Origin: a bacterium
GTDB taxonomy: Bacteria; Planctomycetota; Planctomycetia; Pirellulales; Pirellulaceae
DNA: 64,000 nt
Direction of reading: 5' to 3'
Assembly (NCBI GenBank): GCA_030430075.1
Contig: JAUIGN010000003.1
Coordinates: 62,001-126,000, forward strand
Part shown: positions 37,801 through 45,323 of the stretch, in pieces
Layout: every line of letters begins with the position of its first letter
Numbering within the stretch: the first letter of the stretch is position 1
Program-made: the position numbers and the translations under genes
The notes under the pieces: model-generated
The model's database searches: none
Told to the model about the DNA's origin: nothing
Seen by the model: the letters and a program-made list of their open reading frames with translations, nothing else

Positions 37801-39877
37801 ATCCAGGGCGCGCTACGGTGAAACGGGCGCCGTCGGTCGGCGGGGAATTGCCCACGAACTGGCTTCCATGGATAGCCGCGTGATTGTGGACGGTGCCTGG
37901 CAGACGCCGCGGCATGACCGCACCTGGCAAGATGCCATTATTGCCTTTCGCCAATTGCCGGATCTGCCGTTCGAAACCGTTCATCCACCGGTCGGCGCCA
38001 AGACGCAACCCGTCATGATCCGACGGACCCGCCGCTCGGAAAGCACGGTCTTCTACGTCGTCAACGACTCACCGCAACCTGTGGTGACCAAGTTAGGGTT
38101 CGGCGGCGATCCGCGACTGACGTTGAAATCACTCTCTGCCCGTTCCCTGCCCCCGCTGGAAAAGACGGAACAGGGCGCCTCGCTGTTGCTGATCCTGCGC
38201 CCTTTCCAGATCGTCAGCTTTTCAGCCTCGCTGCCGGACGTCGAGATCGTGACTTGGGAGACACTGGTCGATCCCGAAGTGCTGGCCCGCGTCCGGACCG
38301 ACCTGGAACGACTGAACCATTGGGTTACGACGAAGCGTGACTACCCGCGCGTGAAGAACGCCGACTTCGATCAGCCGGCCACGACGGGCGGTCTGCCCGG
38401 CTGGGTGTTTGCCGAAGGCGAAGGGATCCATGTCGCGCTGGACACCGACGCGCCGCGTCACGGCGAGCAATCGGTCCACTTGCACAGCGAAACGCCCGTA
38501 GACTGGTCCAACGGTCCGGTCGTCTGGCTCCGCAGCGACTGGTTTCCGCCGGCATCCAGCGGCCGCCTGGTCTTTGGTGGATGGCTCAAGACCCGCGACT
38601 TCGAACATCAGCCACACGTTCGTCTGCTGGTGGAGGGACGCTTGCCCGACAACCAGGTGGTGCGCCGCGAACGAGTCCTCGGTCACTCGCCAGATCACCA
38701 GAACACGATCCCCCTCGGCGCAGACTGGAATTACTACGCCGTCTTCGCCGAAGACATGCCGGCGAACGTCGCCGAAGTTCGCGTCGGGATCGACCTGCGA
38801 GGCACAGGGGACGTTTGGCTGGATCACGTTGGTGTGTTCGATCTCTGGTTGAATGACCGCGAGCAGGATGGGCTGCAGCGTGACATCGGGATCGCCCAGA
38901 GCATGCTGGACGAAGGTCGAGTTCTCGACGCGCAACACTTGCTGAATTCGCACCATTCCCAATACCTGTTTGCCAACTTCTTGGGCCAAACTGGTACGGA
39001 GCCTGTCACTCCCGCCCTGACCGACGAATCGCCGGCAAGTGATGCGCTGCCAGACCCGGCAGGCGAGCTTACGGATCTGCCGCCGGCGATCGCGACGAGG
39101 CCGACAGACGACCAGGCCGTGACCGCCAATGTGGGTGACACGGCAGCGGCAGGTCCCACCGCCCCTCCACTGCCCGCGCCCAACGACCCGGCCGTTCCCG
39201 TACCCGCCTACCCGACCACTTCGGCAAAGCCTTATCAGCCCGTCGCACGCCCCGGCGCGGAGACGGAACAAGCCGATGCGGCGCCGAGCAACGACGTGAT
39301 GGACGAGCCGAGCCCGCTGGTTGAACCGGATTCACCCGCCGACGTCGAATCTTCGGCCGCTACACCGTCGCGCACGCCGACCGCGCCGCGCACACTGGAG
39401 AACCTGAACGATACACCGCGGCAAATTGACGGCTCCACAGGGAGCAGCAGTGGTACCGGCGAGCGGGTTCGAACGAGCCCCTTCGTGCCGCCGCCGCCCA
39501 GCCGCTCTGCGGCCGATTCGCGACCGCTGGCCCTGGCGGAAGATGGCCGCGCGGCCGATGGAAATCGTACAGTGGATGCCGAATCACGGGCCGACAACTC
39601 CGCGCACGACGGCCGATCCGCGACGCAACCTGCCAACCCCAGCACGCCACGCCGCCTGGGAGTGCGCCAAGGCAGTAACCTGCGGCCACAAGCGTCGCGG
39701 CCACCCAGCGCTCACACCCCGGTCCGGCCGGCCCGAACGGACTCGCAAGACGAACCCAAGTCCTGGTTCGACAAGCTCAAGGAATTCAAGTTCAAATTGC
39801 CCGAACGGCGCCCGCGGCCACCCCGGGAAGGCCGCTCGATGTTTGACTGGTTGTCCGGCGAATCGGATTCTCGCTGA
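34886..39877 (+). CDS. Giant secreted protein with glycoside-hydrolase-like TIM-barrel region
   Basis: A 1663-residue protein. A basic N-terminus leads into a hydrophobic signal/anchor GVACVLLAGAGTAALWG at about 31-47, so the bulk is extracytoplasmic. Residues about 170-560 look like beta-rich domains. Residues about 600-1000 resemble a TIM barrel of the GH10-like (GHL10) type: RGYNGAVIPVLADGGS, GLKLVPSVKF, and FAGVAVELDPESYATL, whose Glu is a candidate catalytic residue. Residues about 1150-1310 form a jelly-roll, carbohydrate-binding-like domain (PGWVFAEGEGIHVAL through DVWLDHVGVFDLW). The last 330 residues are Pro/Ala/Asp-rich, ending in a basic motif KSWFDKLKEFKFKLPERR. The substrate is unknown. 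An ABC exporter gene follows about 210 bases downstream. Confidence 0.8.
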   Translation: MKRGNQDRGAADARSRKQPSVRRPFSGMRVGVACVLLAGAGTAALWGVERGVVTSAASDPARVGNEAGADDATTVTPPPQVRDATDHSRQPYTGPVVTRAPLAQGSQNRDPVGTGRGASEATAPAAGPDEQTGGQPRRPFWDFLRSSRTPTTSRPAAGRPPVVAADSRGGDTSDSAEPIQASDVDLEFWVEWGGGEPRAWFGTLRLDAGRITSARGYGLQADTPGASFLADNKVTISPRLPRAFDSLLVRVTAPRNANLEITYVANGSSTGAVELRIPLVDLVESTQHRTLDDRGNKLIVRRAARNRLRLGTNRESFVFAPAETFEFTVHPNLVDATERKRRCHVHLQPARGGSSLWSDQREAVSAPDGTFSPVGPFAVTMPQQEGVYDLFIALDNSRYWRKVQLIVVAPHASRGDQAADGDEGQFQVVQTYDPASSPLPLAITPDNAPRIRNQPARQPMAHGDVAPTRRFDRQLLEIGPDSWFALPLRVTRPGLPHVVEIDYPNDAVQTLGIAVYEPGQRRPVVDTGLLTTERTRAATPGLTTYRLTFWPYTASPVLVLTQRGAEQRATVGPIRVAAGPGRLPDLAIDGPRQGRLLAAHVDTAMFPRLFSATSEIDRDSGRELRDWVTFYEGAERLIQVLKRRGYNGAVIPVLADGGSLYPSRLLDSTPRFDDGIFFSTAQDPAQKDVLELLLRMFDREGLKLVPSVKFTGTLPGLEETRRRGDRPSIRMIDGEGNRWRPQPGSFGAGPHYNPLDEEVQEAIRQVVAELATRCTPHPSFAGVAVELDPESYATLPGSDWGADEHIVKQFMAEHKATSPDSLGEDELREAWLAWRARRLAAMYAAMTRGLVRGAPQANLFLLGAELFNAPAIAATARADRAPSGMTADRALLEFGLNAKLLREAGVSFLAPRQMAPVPPDLVDLDRAWDREYARLFGPRGEGITGSQLGYPKSSYLAHNLAELFSISGLTNESRARYGETGAVGRRGIAHELASMDSRVIVDGAWQTPRHDRTWQDAIIAFRQLPDLPFETVHPPVGAKTQPVMIRRTRRSESTVFYVVNDSPQPVVTKLGFGGDPRLTLKSLSARSLPPLEKTEQGASLLLILRPFQIVSFSASLPDVEIVTWETLVDPEVLARVRTDLERLNHWVTTKRDYPRVKNADFDQPATTGGLPGWVFAEGEGIHVALDTDAPRHGEQSVHLHSETPVDWSNGPVVWLRSDWFPPASSGRLVFGGWLKTRDFEHQPHVRLLVEGRLPDNQVVRRERVLGHSPDHQNTIPLGADWNYYAVFAEDMPANVAEVRVGIDLRGTGDVWLDHVGVFDLWLNDREQDGLQRDIGIAQSMLDEGRVLDAQHLLNSHHSQYLFANFLGQTGTEPVTPALTDESPASDALPDPAGELTDLPPAIATRPTDDQAVTANVGDTAAAGPTAPPLPAPNDPAVPVPAYPTTSAKPYQPVARPGAETEQADAAPSNDVMDEPSPLVEPDSPADVESSAATPSRTPTAPRTLENLNDTPRQIDGSTGSSSGTGERVRTSPFVPPPPSRSAADSRPLALAEDGRAADGNRTVDAESRADNSAHDGRSATQPANPSTPRRLGVRQGSNLRPQASRPPSAHTPVRPARTDSQDEPKSWFDKLKEFKFKLPERRPRPPREGRSMFDWLSGESDSR

Positions 39878-40091
39878 GCGGCGCCGGCGATGCCGAGCTG
39901 CCCAAGGGTCGGCTCGACGGCAGCTTCGCCAGCAGCTATCACCGCTAGCGATCTTGGACGAAGAGCGGCGATCTGTTACAAGTCCGCGTCGCCCGCCGGA
40001 GCATCGCACTGGGAGACTTCAGCGAACCTCGCTGGATGGTCTGGCCCGGTCCGGCGATTGACCAGCCAATTTGCCCAGGGACGTGCATCCG

Positions 40092-42086
40092 ATGAACAAC
40101 TTTGTGCGGGCTCTCAAGCTTGCATTGCGGTACCGCGGTACGATTGCCGCCATCTTCTTCAGTTCCTTGATGGTCGGTGCGTTGTGGGGTGCCAACATCA
40201 CGGCGGTGTACCCGTTTGTCCAGGTGGTCTTTCGCGGCCAGTCGATGCATGACTGGGTCGACCAGCAGATTGCCACGGCCCGCGACACCGGGCAGCAGCT
40301 TGAACGCTCCCTGGCCCAGCTCGCCGACCAACCGCAAGACGGCGATCAGGCAGAAACCGTTCAGCGGGAGATCCGTAGCAAGCAGGCCCGCCTCCAGGCG
40401 GAACAGGCGGCCCTGGAGCGTTACCAGGCGCTGGCGCCCTGGATCAAGGGCTGCGGGTTCCTGGGAGACCCCTTTCAGACGTTGATCGCCATCGTTGGTT
40501 TTATGGTTATCGGCACGGCGGTCAAGGACATCTTTCTGGTGATCAACATGGTGGTCGTCGAGCGGCTGGTTCAACTGACGACGTTCGATCTGAGGAAGCA
40601 GTTCTTTCGCCAGTCGTTGCAACTGGACCTGGCCGCTTTCGGCCAGGGCAGAGACTCGGAATTATTGAGCCGCTTTACGAACGACATGTCGACGTTGGGT
40701 ACCAGCTTGAACCACCTCTTCGGCCGCGCACTGCGCGAGCCGTTGAAGATGACGGCTTGCCTGGTGATCGCCTGCACCATCAGTTGGCAACTGCTCTTGT
40801 TTTCCCTCCTGATCGCCCCGCCGGCGCTGCTGTTGATGCGCAAGCTGGCCTCTTCGATCAAGCGCGCCAACCGCCGCGCGATGGAAGAAATCGCCCAACT
40901 GTACAGCACACTCTCCGAATCCTTCCGCGGCATTCAGACCGTGAAGGCATTCACGATGGAGCCCTACGAGCGAAATCGGTTTCACCAATCGGCCAAGCAA
41001 CTCTTCCGGAAATCGATGCGGATTGCATTCTACAATTCGCTGACGAAGCCGCTCACCGAGGTGCTGGGGATCGGCGTCATCTCGTGTGCCCTGGTGGCGG
41101 GCGCCTATCTGGTTCTGGAGCAAGAGACGCACCTGCTGGGAATCAAAATGTGCGATCGCCCCATGGAGATCGGGCGCTTGCTGCTGTTTTACGGCATGCT
41201 GGTCGGCGTCACGGACCCGATTCGAAAGATGTCGGATGTGCTGGGCGCTGTGCAGGGTGGCGTTGCCGCCGCCGATCGCATCTTCACGCTCATGGACCGC
41301 GAATCGGAGATCCAGGATCCGGTTCGGGCCGCGGCCCTCCCCCGTCCGCACCAGCGGATCGTGTTCGATCACGTCGACTTCCACTACACGCCTGAGATGC
41401 CCGTGCTCCACGATGTGCAGTTGGAGATCAAGTACGGCGAGACGATTGCCCTGGTCGGCCCCAACGGGTGCGGGAAGAGCACGCTGGTCAATCTGATTCC
41501 CCGTTTCTTCGACCCGCGATCCGGCTCGGTGCGGCTGTCCGACATCGACCTCCGCAATGTCCGTCGCCGCGACCTGCGGCAGCGGATCGGGATTGTCTCG
41601 CAGCAGACCCACCTGTTTGATGAGACGGTGATGAACAACATCCGCTACGGGTCGCCACAGGCCACCGACGACGAGGTTGTGGCGGCGGCCTGCCAGGCCC
41701 ACGCCGATCGTTTCATTCGCGAGAAGCTGAGCGACGGGTACGAGACGATGGTCGGCACCGGCGGAGGTCGACTCTCCGGCGGGCAGCGGCAGCGGATCGC
41801 CCTGGCTCGCGCCATCCTGAGAGATCCTGAGATTCTGATTCTCGACGAGGCGACCAGCCAGGTCGACATCGAGAGCGAACAGCTCATTCACCAGGCGCTG
41901 GAAGCGTTCGTGCAGAACCGCACCGCAATCATGATCACCCACCGCCTGTCCACCCTGTCGCTGGCGGATCGCGTGGTCGTGATGGAGGCGGGACGGATCG
42001 TCGACATCGGCAAGCACAGCGAGCTGCTGCAGCGATGCGAACTGTACGGCCGGCTGCACGACATTCATTTTCAGCGAACCGGCTGA
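40092..42086 (+). CDS. ABC transporter, fused permease/ATPase (MsbA-type exporter)
   Basis: About 664 residues, a half-transporter with an N-terminal six-helix domain and C-terminal nucleotide-binding domain. Walker A is GPNGCGKST near residue 460, Q-loop SQQTHLFDE, signature RLSGGQRQR near 560, Walker B ILILDEATS and H-loop ITHRLST. Between the first two membrane helices is an unusually long (about 90 residues) hydrophilic, helical insertion (QQLERSLAQLADQPQDGDQ and QARLQAEQAALERYQ) predicted outside the cytoplasm. Such exporters move lipids, glycolipids or peptides. I chose the ATG giving MNNFVRALKLAL; a TTG seven codons earlier is possible. It lies downstream of the giant secreted protein gene on the same strand, so a functional link is conceivable but unproven. 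Confidence 0.93.
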   Translation: MNNFVRALKLALRYRGTIAAIFFSSLMVGALWGANITAVYPFVQVVFRGQSMHDWVDQQIATARDTGQQLERSLAQLADQPQDGDQAETVQREIRSKQARLQAEQAALERYQALAPWIKGCGFLGDPFQTLIAIVGFMVIGTAVKDIFLVINMVVVERLVQLTTFDLRKQFFRQSLQLDLAAFGQGRDSELLSRFTNDMSTLGTSLNHLFGRALREPLKMTACLVIACTISWQLLLFSLLIAPPALLLMRKLASSIKRANRRAMEEIAQLYSTLSESFRGIQTVKAFTMEPYERNRFHQSAKQLFRKSMRIAFYNSLTKPLTEVLGIGVISCALVAGAYLVLEQETHLLGIKMCDRPMEIGRLLLFYGMLVGVTDPIRKMSDVLGAVQGGVAAADRIFTLMDRESEIQDPVRAAALPRPHQRIVFDHVDFHYTPEMPVLHDVQLEIKYGETIALVGPNGCGKSTLVNLIPRFFDPRSGSVRLSDIDLRNVRRRDLRQRIGIVSQQTHLFDETVMNNIRYGSPQATDDEVVAAACQAHADRFIREKLSDGYETMVGTGGGRLSGGQRQRIALARAILRDPEILILDEATSQVDIESEQLIHQALEAFVQNRTAIMITHRLSTLSLADRVVVMEAGRIVDIGKHSELLQRCELYGRLHDIHFQRTG

Positions 42087-42304
42087 GCTGCGGCCGGTCG
42101 ACGCCGGTCACCGGCCCTGTCACGGCCCGGCGTGATGGCAAGCCACACCGCGCGTTGCCCCCGCCACACGGGCAAGGCCCGCGACGCCGGCCAGGGTTGA
42201 AATGCAACCGGCGGAGCCGGATACTGGGATCGGCCCGGCCAACATCGTTGTTCCCAGCGTGACCGGATCGGGCTCCTCCCCGCCCGCTTCCAGGAGTCAA
42301 CATC

Positions 42305-43309
42305 ATGAGATCCCGACTGACCGCCGCCGTTGCCGCCTTTGCTTGTTTCCCCCTGCTGGTGGCCACGGCTGCTGATGACGTCCAACCTGTGCGGATGGGT
42401 TGCGGGATGATGACCTTCGATACGGTTCCCGGCTGGGGCCTGCGTCCCGACGGCAGTTCGTCACTCGGTCCAACCCACGGCGCCGTCGTCATCGATCAGG
42501 CGGGGCACATCTACACCAGTGCCCGCAAAGGGGTCGTGGTGTTTGCACCGGATGGCAAGGTGATCCAGTCGTACCTGGGCGACGAGTACTCGAACATTCA
42601 CGACATGGAGATTCGCCAGGAAGAGGGTGGCGAATTCATCTACGGGGCGCGGAACGCCAACGCCGAGGGAATCAAGTTTGACGCCCATTCGGGCGAAATC
42701 GTCCTCAAGCTACCGTTCCCGGCCGAATCGGGTTTGCAGTTGAAGAAGTTTAACCCCACGGCAATCACCGTCGCGCCAAACGGCGATATCTTTCTCTCGG
42801 ACGGCTACGCCAGCAATCACATTTTCCGTTTCGACAAGACCGGCAAGTACCTGTCCCATTTCGGAACCAAGGGGAATGGACTCAAGCAATTCAACACCGC
42901 CCATGGCATGACGCTCGACACGCGCTACGATCCGCCCAGGTTGCTGATCTGCGATCGCAATCATCAACCCAAAGGCCGCCTGCTGCATTACGACCTTGAC
43001 GGCAACTTCATCGAAGAAGTGATCACGGGGCTGGGCATGCCGACGTCGGTCTCAATACAAGGCGATTACGTGGCGGTCCCTGATCTGCACGGACGCCTGG
43101 TGATCCTCGACAAGAGCAACACCATCATGGCCGTCCTCGGCCACAACGCGGATCCCAAGAAGCGGGCCAACTTCAACGTCCCGCAATCAGAATGGGTCGA
43201 AGGCGTATTCAGTGGCACGCACGGTTCCTACTGGGACGCCAACGGGAACCTGTACGTGCAAGACTGGAATGTGTCGGGCCGCATCATGAAGCTGGTGCGC
43301 GTCAAGTAG
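42305..43309 (+). CDS. Secreted NHL-type beta-propeller protein
   Basis: A 334-residue protein with a Sec signal peptide (MRSRLTAAVAAFACF, cleavage after ATAA near residue 23). The rest reads as a six-bladed propeller with NHL-like blades: HGAVVIDQAGHIYTSARKGV, AITVAPNGDIFLSDGYASN and YVAVPDLHGRLVILDK. Planctomycete proteins of this type are often annotated as peptidylglycine-amidating-lyase-like, but I cannot confirm the metal or catalytic residues, so a binding or structural role is equally likely. A clear ribosome-binding site CAGGAG precedes the ATG. It lies about 220 bases behind the ABC exporter on the same strand. Probably periplasmic. Confidence 0.85.
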   Translation: MRSRLTAAVAAFACFPLLVATAADDVQPVRMGCGMMTFDTVPGWGLRPDGSSSLGPTHGAVVIDQAGHIYTSARKGVVVFAPDGKVIQSYLGDEYSNIHDMEIRQEEGGEFIYGARNANAEGIKFDAHSGEIVLKLPFPAESGLQLKKFNPTAITVAPNGDIFLSDGYASNHIFRFDKTGKYLSHFGTKGNGLKQFNTAHGMTLDTRYDPPRLLICDRNHQPKGRLLHYDLDGNFIEEVITGLGMPTSVSIQGDYVAVPDLHGRLVILDKSNTIMAVLGHNADPKKRANFNVPQSEWVEGVFSGTHGSYWDANGNLYVQDWNVSGRIMKLVRVK

Positions 43310-43384
43310 CGGCCGTCCGGTTGGGATTCCGGCCGCGGCGGCCGAACCCCGGTCACGGGGGCTCCCGGTCGCTGGATGACGGCG

Positions 43385-43464
43385 TGACTGGGTGACTGGG
43401 TGACTGGGTGACTGGGTGACTGGGTGACTGGGTGACTGGGTGACTGGGTGACTGGGTGACTGGG
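43385..43464 (+). repeat. 8-bp tandem repeat, ten perfect copies
   Basis: Ten uninterrupted copies of tgactggg. It begins about 75 bases after the propeller gene stop and lies next to family B and A elements. On the minus strand it reads as an S-P-S-H-P-V-T-Q type low-complexity peptide, which I regard as non-coding. Confidence 0.95.
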
Positions 43465-43485
43465 GAACGAGGTCGCCAGCCCGAC

Positions 43486-43560
43486 GACTCATCAGCCGTC
43501 GGGCGTTAGCCCCGGTTCCGTTGATCGCAGAACGAACCGGGCGTTCACGCGTTCCGGCTG
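43486..43560 (-). repeat. Dispersed repeat family B (copy 2)
   Basis: A 75-base element whose minus strand runs from cagccggaacgcg to cggctgatgagtc, with the central block ggaaccggggctaacgccc. It aligns base for base, without gaps, to the element near 54.36 kb. Confidence 0.8.
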
Positions 43561-43650
43561 AGGTGCGCGAAAGCAACGCACCGGCAAGGACCGCCGGCCC
43601 CAGATAAAACCGCGGTTGCTGACGGCACGTTCCTGCCCGGTGACAGGCGG

Positions 43651-43680
43651 CATGACGTCATGCACAGCATGACCTACGGA
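43651..43680 (-). repeat. Dispersed palindromic repeat, family A (copy 3)
   Basis: On the minus strand, tccgtaggtcatgctgtgcatgacg and onward. This copy best fits the consensus. It lies between family B and the HAD gene's 3' end. Confidence 0.75.
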
Positions 43681-43756
43681 AAGTCGAACGCAGTCCACCT
43701 GGAGCTACGTTCAGGAAGTCTTTGATGGATCGTTCCCGAGCAGCGGGACGTTCCAC

Positions 43757-44383
43757 TCACCGGCCCAAACCGCGGGCGTGCAGGTCGGCGGACAATGTTT
43801 CGTGACCGCGGAATTGAACCGCATCGAAGCCGGCTGCCTGTGCCCCGGCGACGTTGTCTGGCCGATCATCGACGAAGAAGATCTCTCCCGGCGCGCAGCC
43901 GGCCAGCCGCGCCGCTTCCCGATAGATCTCGGGCTCCGGTTTAAGAAGCCCCAGTTCATAACTCAAGGCAATCACTTCAAACCGCCGAGGCAACTCCGGG
44001 AAAGACTGGCCGATGAACGTCCAGTGTGCCTCGTTGGTGTTCGAGAGCAATCCCAGTCGACTACCGCGGCGTTGCAGGGCGGCCAACAGTTCCAGCACGG
44101 AACGATTCGGTTCGAAGATATCCGACGCGGCCCGCGCCAATGCGTCCAACGGTGGCGGCGTCGGCGTGTGACGGCAAACGGCAGCGTGGAACTCGGCCGT
44201 CGTCACCTCGCCTCGCTCGTAGCGGTGTTCCAGCCCGTCGGCGAAAACAAGATCCCAGATCGCCTCCGGAGCGAGCCCGGCCACTTCGCCCATCTGGCGG
44301 GCCGCCCGCCGGTGATCGAAGTTCAGCAAGACATTGCCCAGATCGAAATAGATAAACGCCGGCGCTCGCAGCCGCCCGGTCAC
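43757..44383 (-). CDS. HAD-superfamily hydrolase
   Basis: About 208 residues, a haloacid-dehalogenase-type phosphatase of the YihX/epoxide-hydrolase N-domain class. Motif I is FDLGNVLLNFD with the nucleophile Asp about nine residues from the start, motif II is GLLSNTN near 106, motif III Lys is in GLLKPEPEIYREA near 142, and motif IV is FFVDDRPDNVAGA near 166. A helical cap lies between motifs I and II. The start is uncertain: I chose GTG with GGA upstream, just before the conserved fold. An open frame continues upstream through a tandem repeat into the neighbouring gene, but that part has no protein character. It lies about 100 bases downstream of the DUF1080 gene on the same strand. The physiological substrate is unknown. 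Confidence 0.85.
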   Translation of the reverse strand: MTGRLRAPAFIYFDLGNVLLNFDHRRAARQMGEVAGLAPEAIWDLVFADGLEHRYERGEVTTAEFHAAVCRHTPTPPPLDALARAASDIFEPNRSVLELLAALQRRGSRLGLLSNTNEAHWTFIGQSFPELPRRFEVIALSYELGLLKPEPEIYREAARLAGCAPGEIFFVDDRPDNVAGAQAAGFDAVQFRGHETLSADLHARGLGR

Positions 44384-44421
44384 CGTTCCATCAGTTGACG
44401 GATGAGATCCATCCACACAAT

Positions 44422-44481
44422 GTCCTCCCGCGACAGTTGTGGTCCTCCCGCGACAGTTGTGGTCCTCCCGCGACAGTCGTG
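44422..44481 (+). repeat. 20-bp tandem repeat, three copies
   Basis: Three copies of gtcctcccgcgacagttgtg, the last with one change. It ends two bases before the DUF1080 stop codon and fills the gap to the HAD gene. Confidence 0.9.
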
Positions 44482-44483
44482 GC

Positions 44484-45170
44484 TCACTCGCCGGCCGCTG
44501 ACGGCAACCGTTTGAGGCGGATCCGCCGATAGGAGGCCACCGCCGGCTGGCCTCCGTGAATCTGCAGCGCCAGCAGTCCCGTCTTGGCCACCTCATCCTT
44601 TTCGAGATAGTCGACCGTTTGGTAGCCGTTAAGCCAAATCCGGATTCGCGACCCTTCGCAACGAATGACATACTCGTTCCAATCCCCGTCCTTGAACGCG
44701 GCGCGGATCTTCGCTTGTTCGCCTTCCGCAAGAAATTTGCGGCGGCGCGACTCGTCATAAAGCGCTCCCCAAATCAAATGGTCCGTACCGGTCCGCCCCA
44801 TGTCGCACTGGTAGCCGATCACTTCATGATGGTTCGGAATCCGCTCGCTGCGAAATTGGATTCCGGCATTCCGCCCGCGCCCCTCCAGCCTGGCCTGCAG
44901 GCGGAGTTCGAAGTCGGCGTAGCGGGCAGTCGAGCAAAGAAATTCGTTGTGGGCAATCGGCTCGGTCAGCGAGCCGGCCAGGATCGCTCCCTTCTCGACA
45001 CGAAAGACCTTTTGGTTGCCTTCCCAGCCCGCCAGCGACTCGCCGTCGAAGAGGGAAACAAAGCCCGGCTCAATCTCCGGCTCGTTGCATCGCGCTGTGC
45101 GCGCCGGCAACAGGGACAGAACGGCAAGAACAAGGGCGGCCAACTTCGGGCAGGAGTGCGAGGAGCTCAT
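44484..45170 (-). CDS. DUF1080 / 3-keto-disaccharide hydrolase-like protein
   Basis: A 228-residue exported protein of the DUF1080 family, a concanavalin-like fold common in planctomycetes; characterised relatives hydrolyse 3-keto-glycosides. The chosen ATG gives MSSSHSCPKLAALVLAVLSL, a Sec signal peptide ending near ARTARC. The family landmarks are FVSLFDGESLAGWEG near 40, FELRLQARLEGRGRNAGIQFRS near 92, HHEVIGYQCDMG near 118 and IWLNGYQTVDYLEKD near 178. A longer in-frame reading upstream is Arg-rich and unlikely. It is on the same strand as the HAD gene, with a tandem repeat between them. The sugar substrate is unknown. Confidence 0.9.
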   Translation of the reverse strand: MSSSHSCPKLAALVLAVLSLLPARTARCNEPEIEPGFVSLFDGESLAGWEGNQKVFRVEKGAILAGSLTEPIAHNEFLCSTARYADFELRLQARLEGRGRNAGIQFRSERIPNHHEVIGYQCDMGRTGTDHLIWGALYDESRRRKFLAEGEQAKIRAAFKDGDWNEYVIRCEGSRIRIWLNGYQTVDYLEKDEVAKTGLLALQIHGGQPAVASYRRIRLKRLPSAAGE

Positions 45171-45323
45171 CGACGTCTCTCTTTGCGGGCGGTGATGCGC
45201 GGTCCGGCTGAACCTTGGCCGGCTGCCGGCGCGGCAGCCGGGACGGGCCGAACGGCTTGACAGGATACCGAATCGCCGGCTCCACGCCAATCAGCACCCC
45301 GATCATTTACCGGCACACGGGAA

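Noticed and set aside
44384..44758. N-terminal extension of the HAD hydrolase
   Set aside because: The extra residues come from the 20-bp repeat and from antisense of DUF1080. The conserved fold starts just after the GTG chosen.
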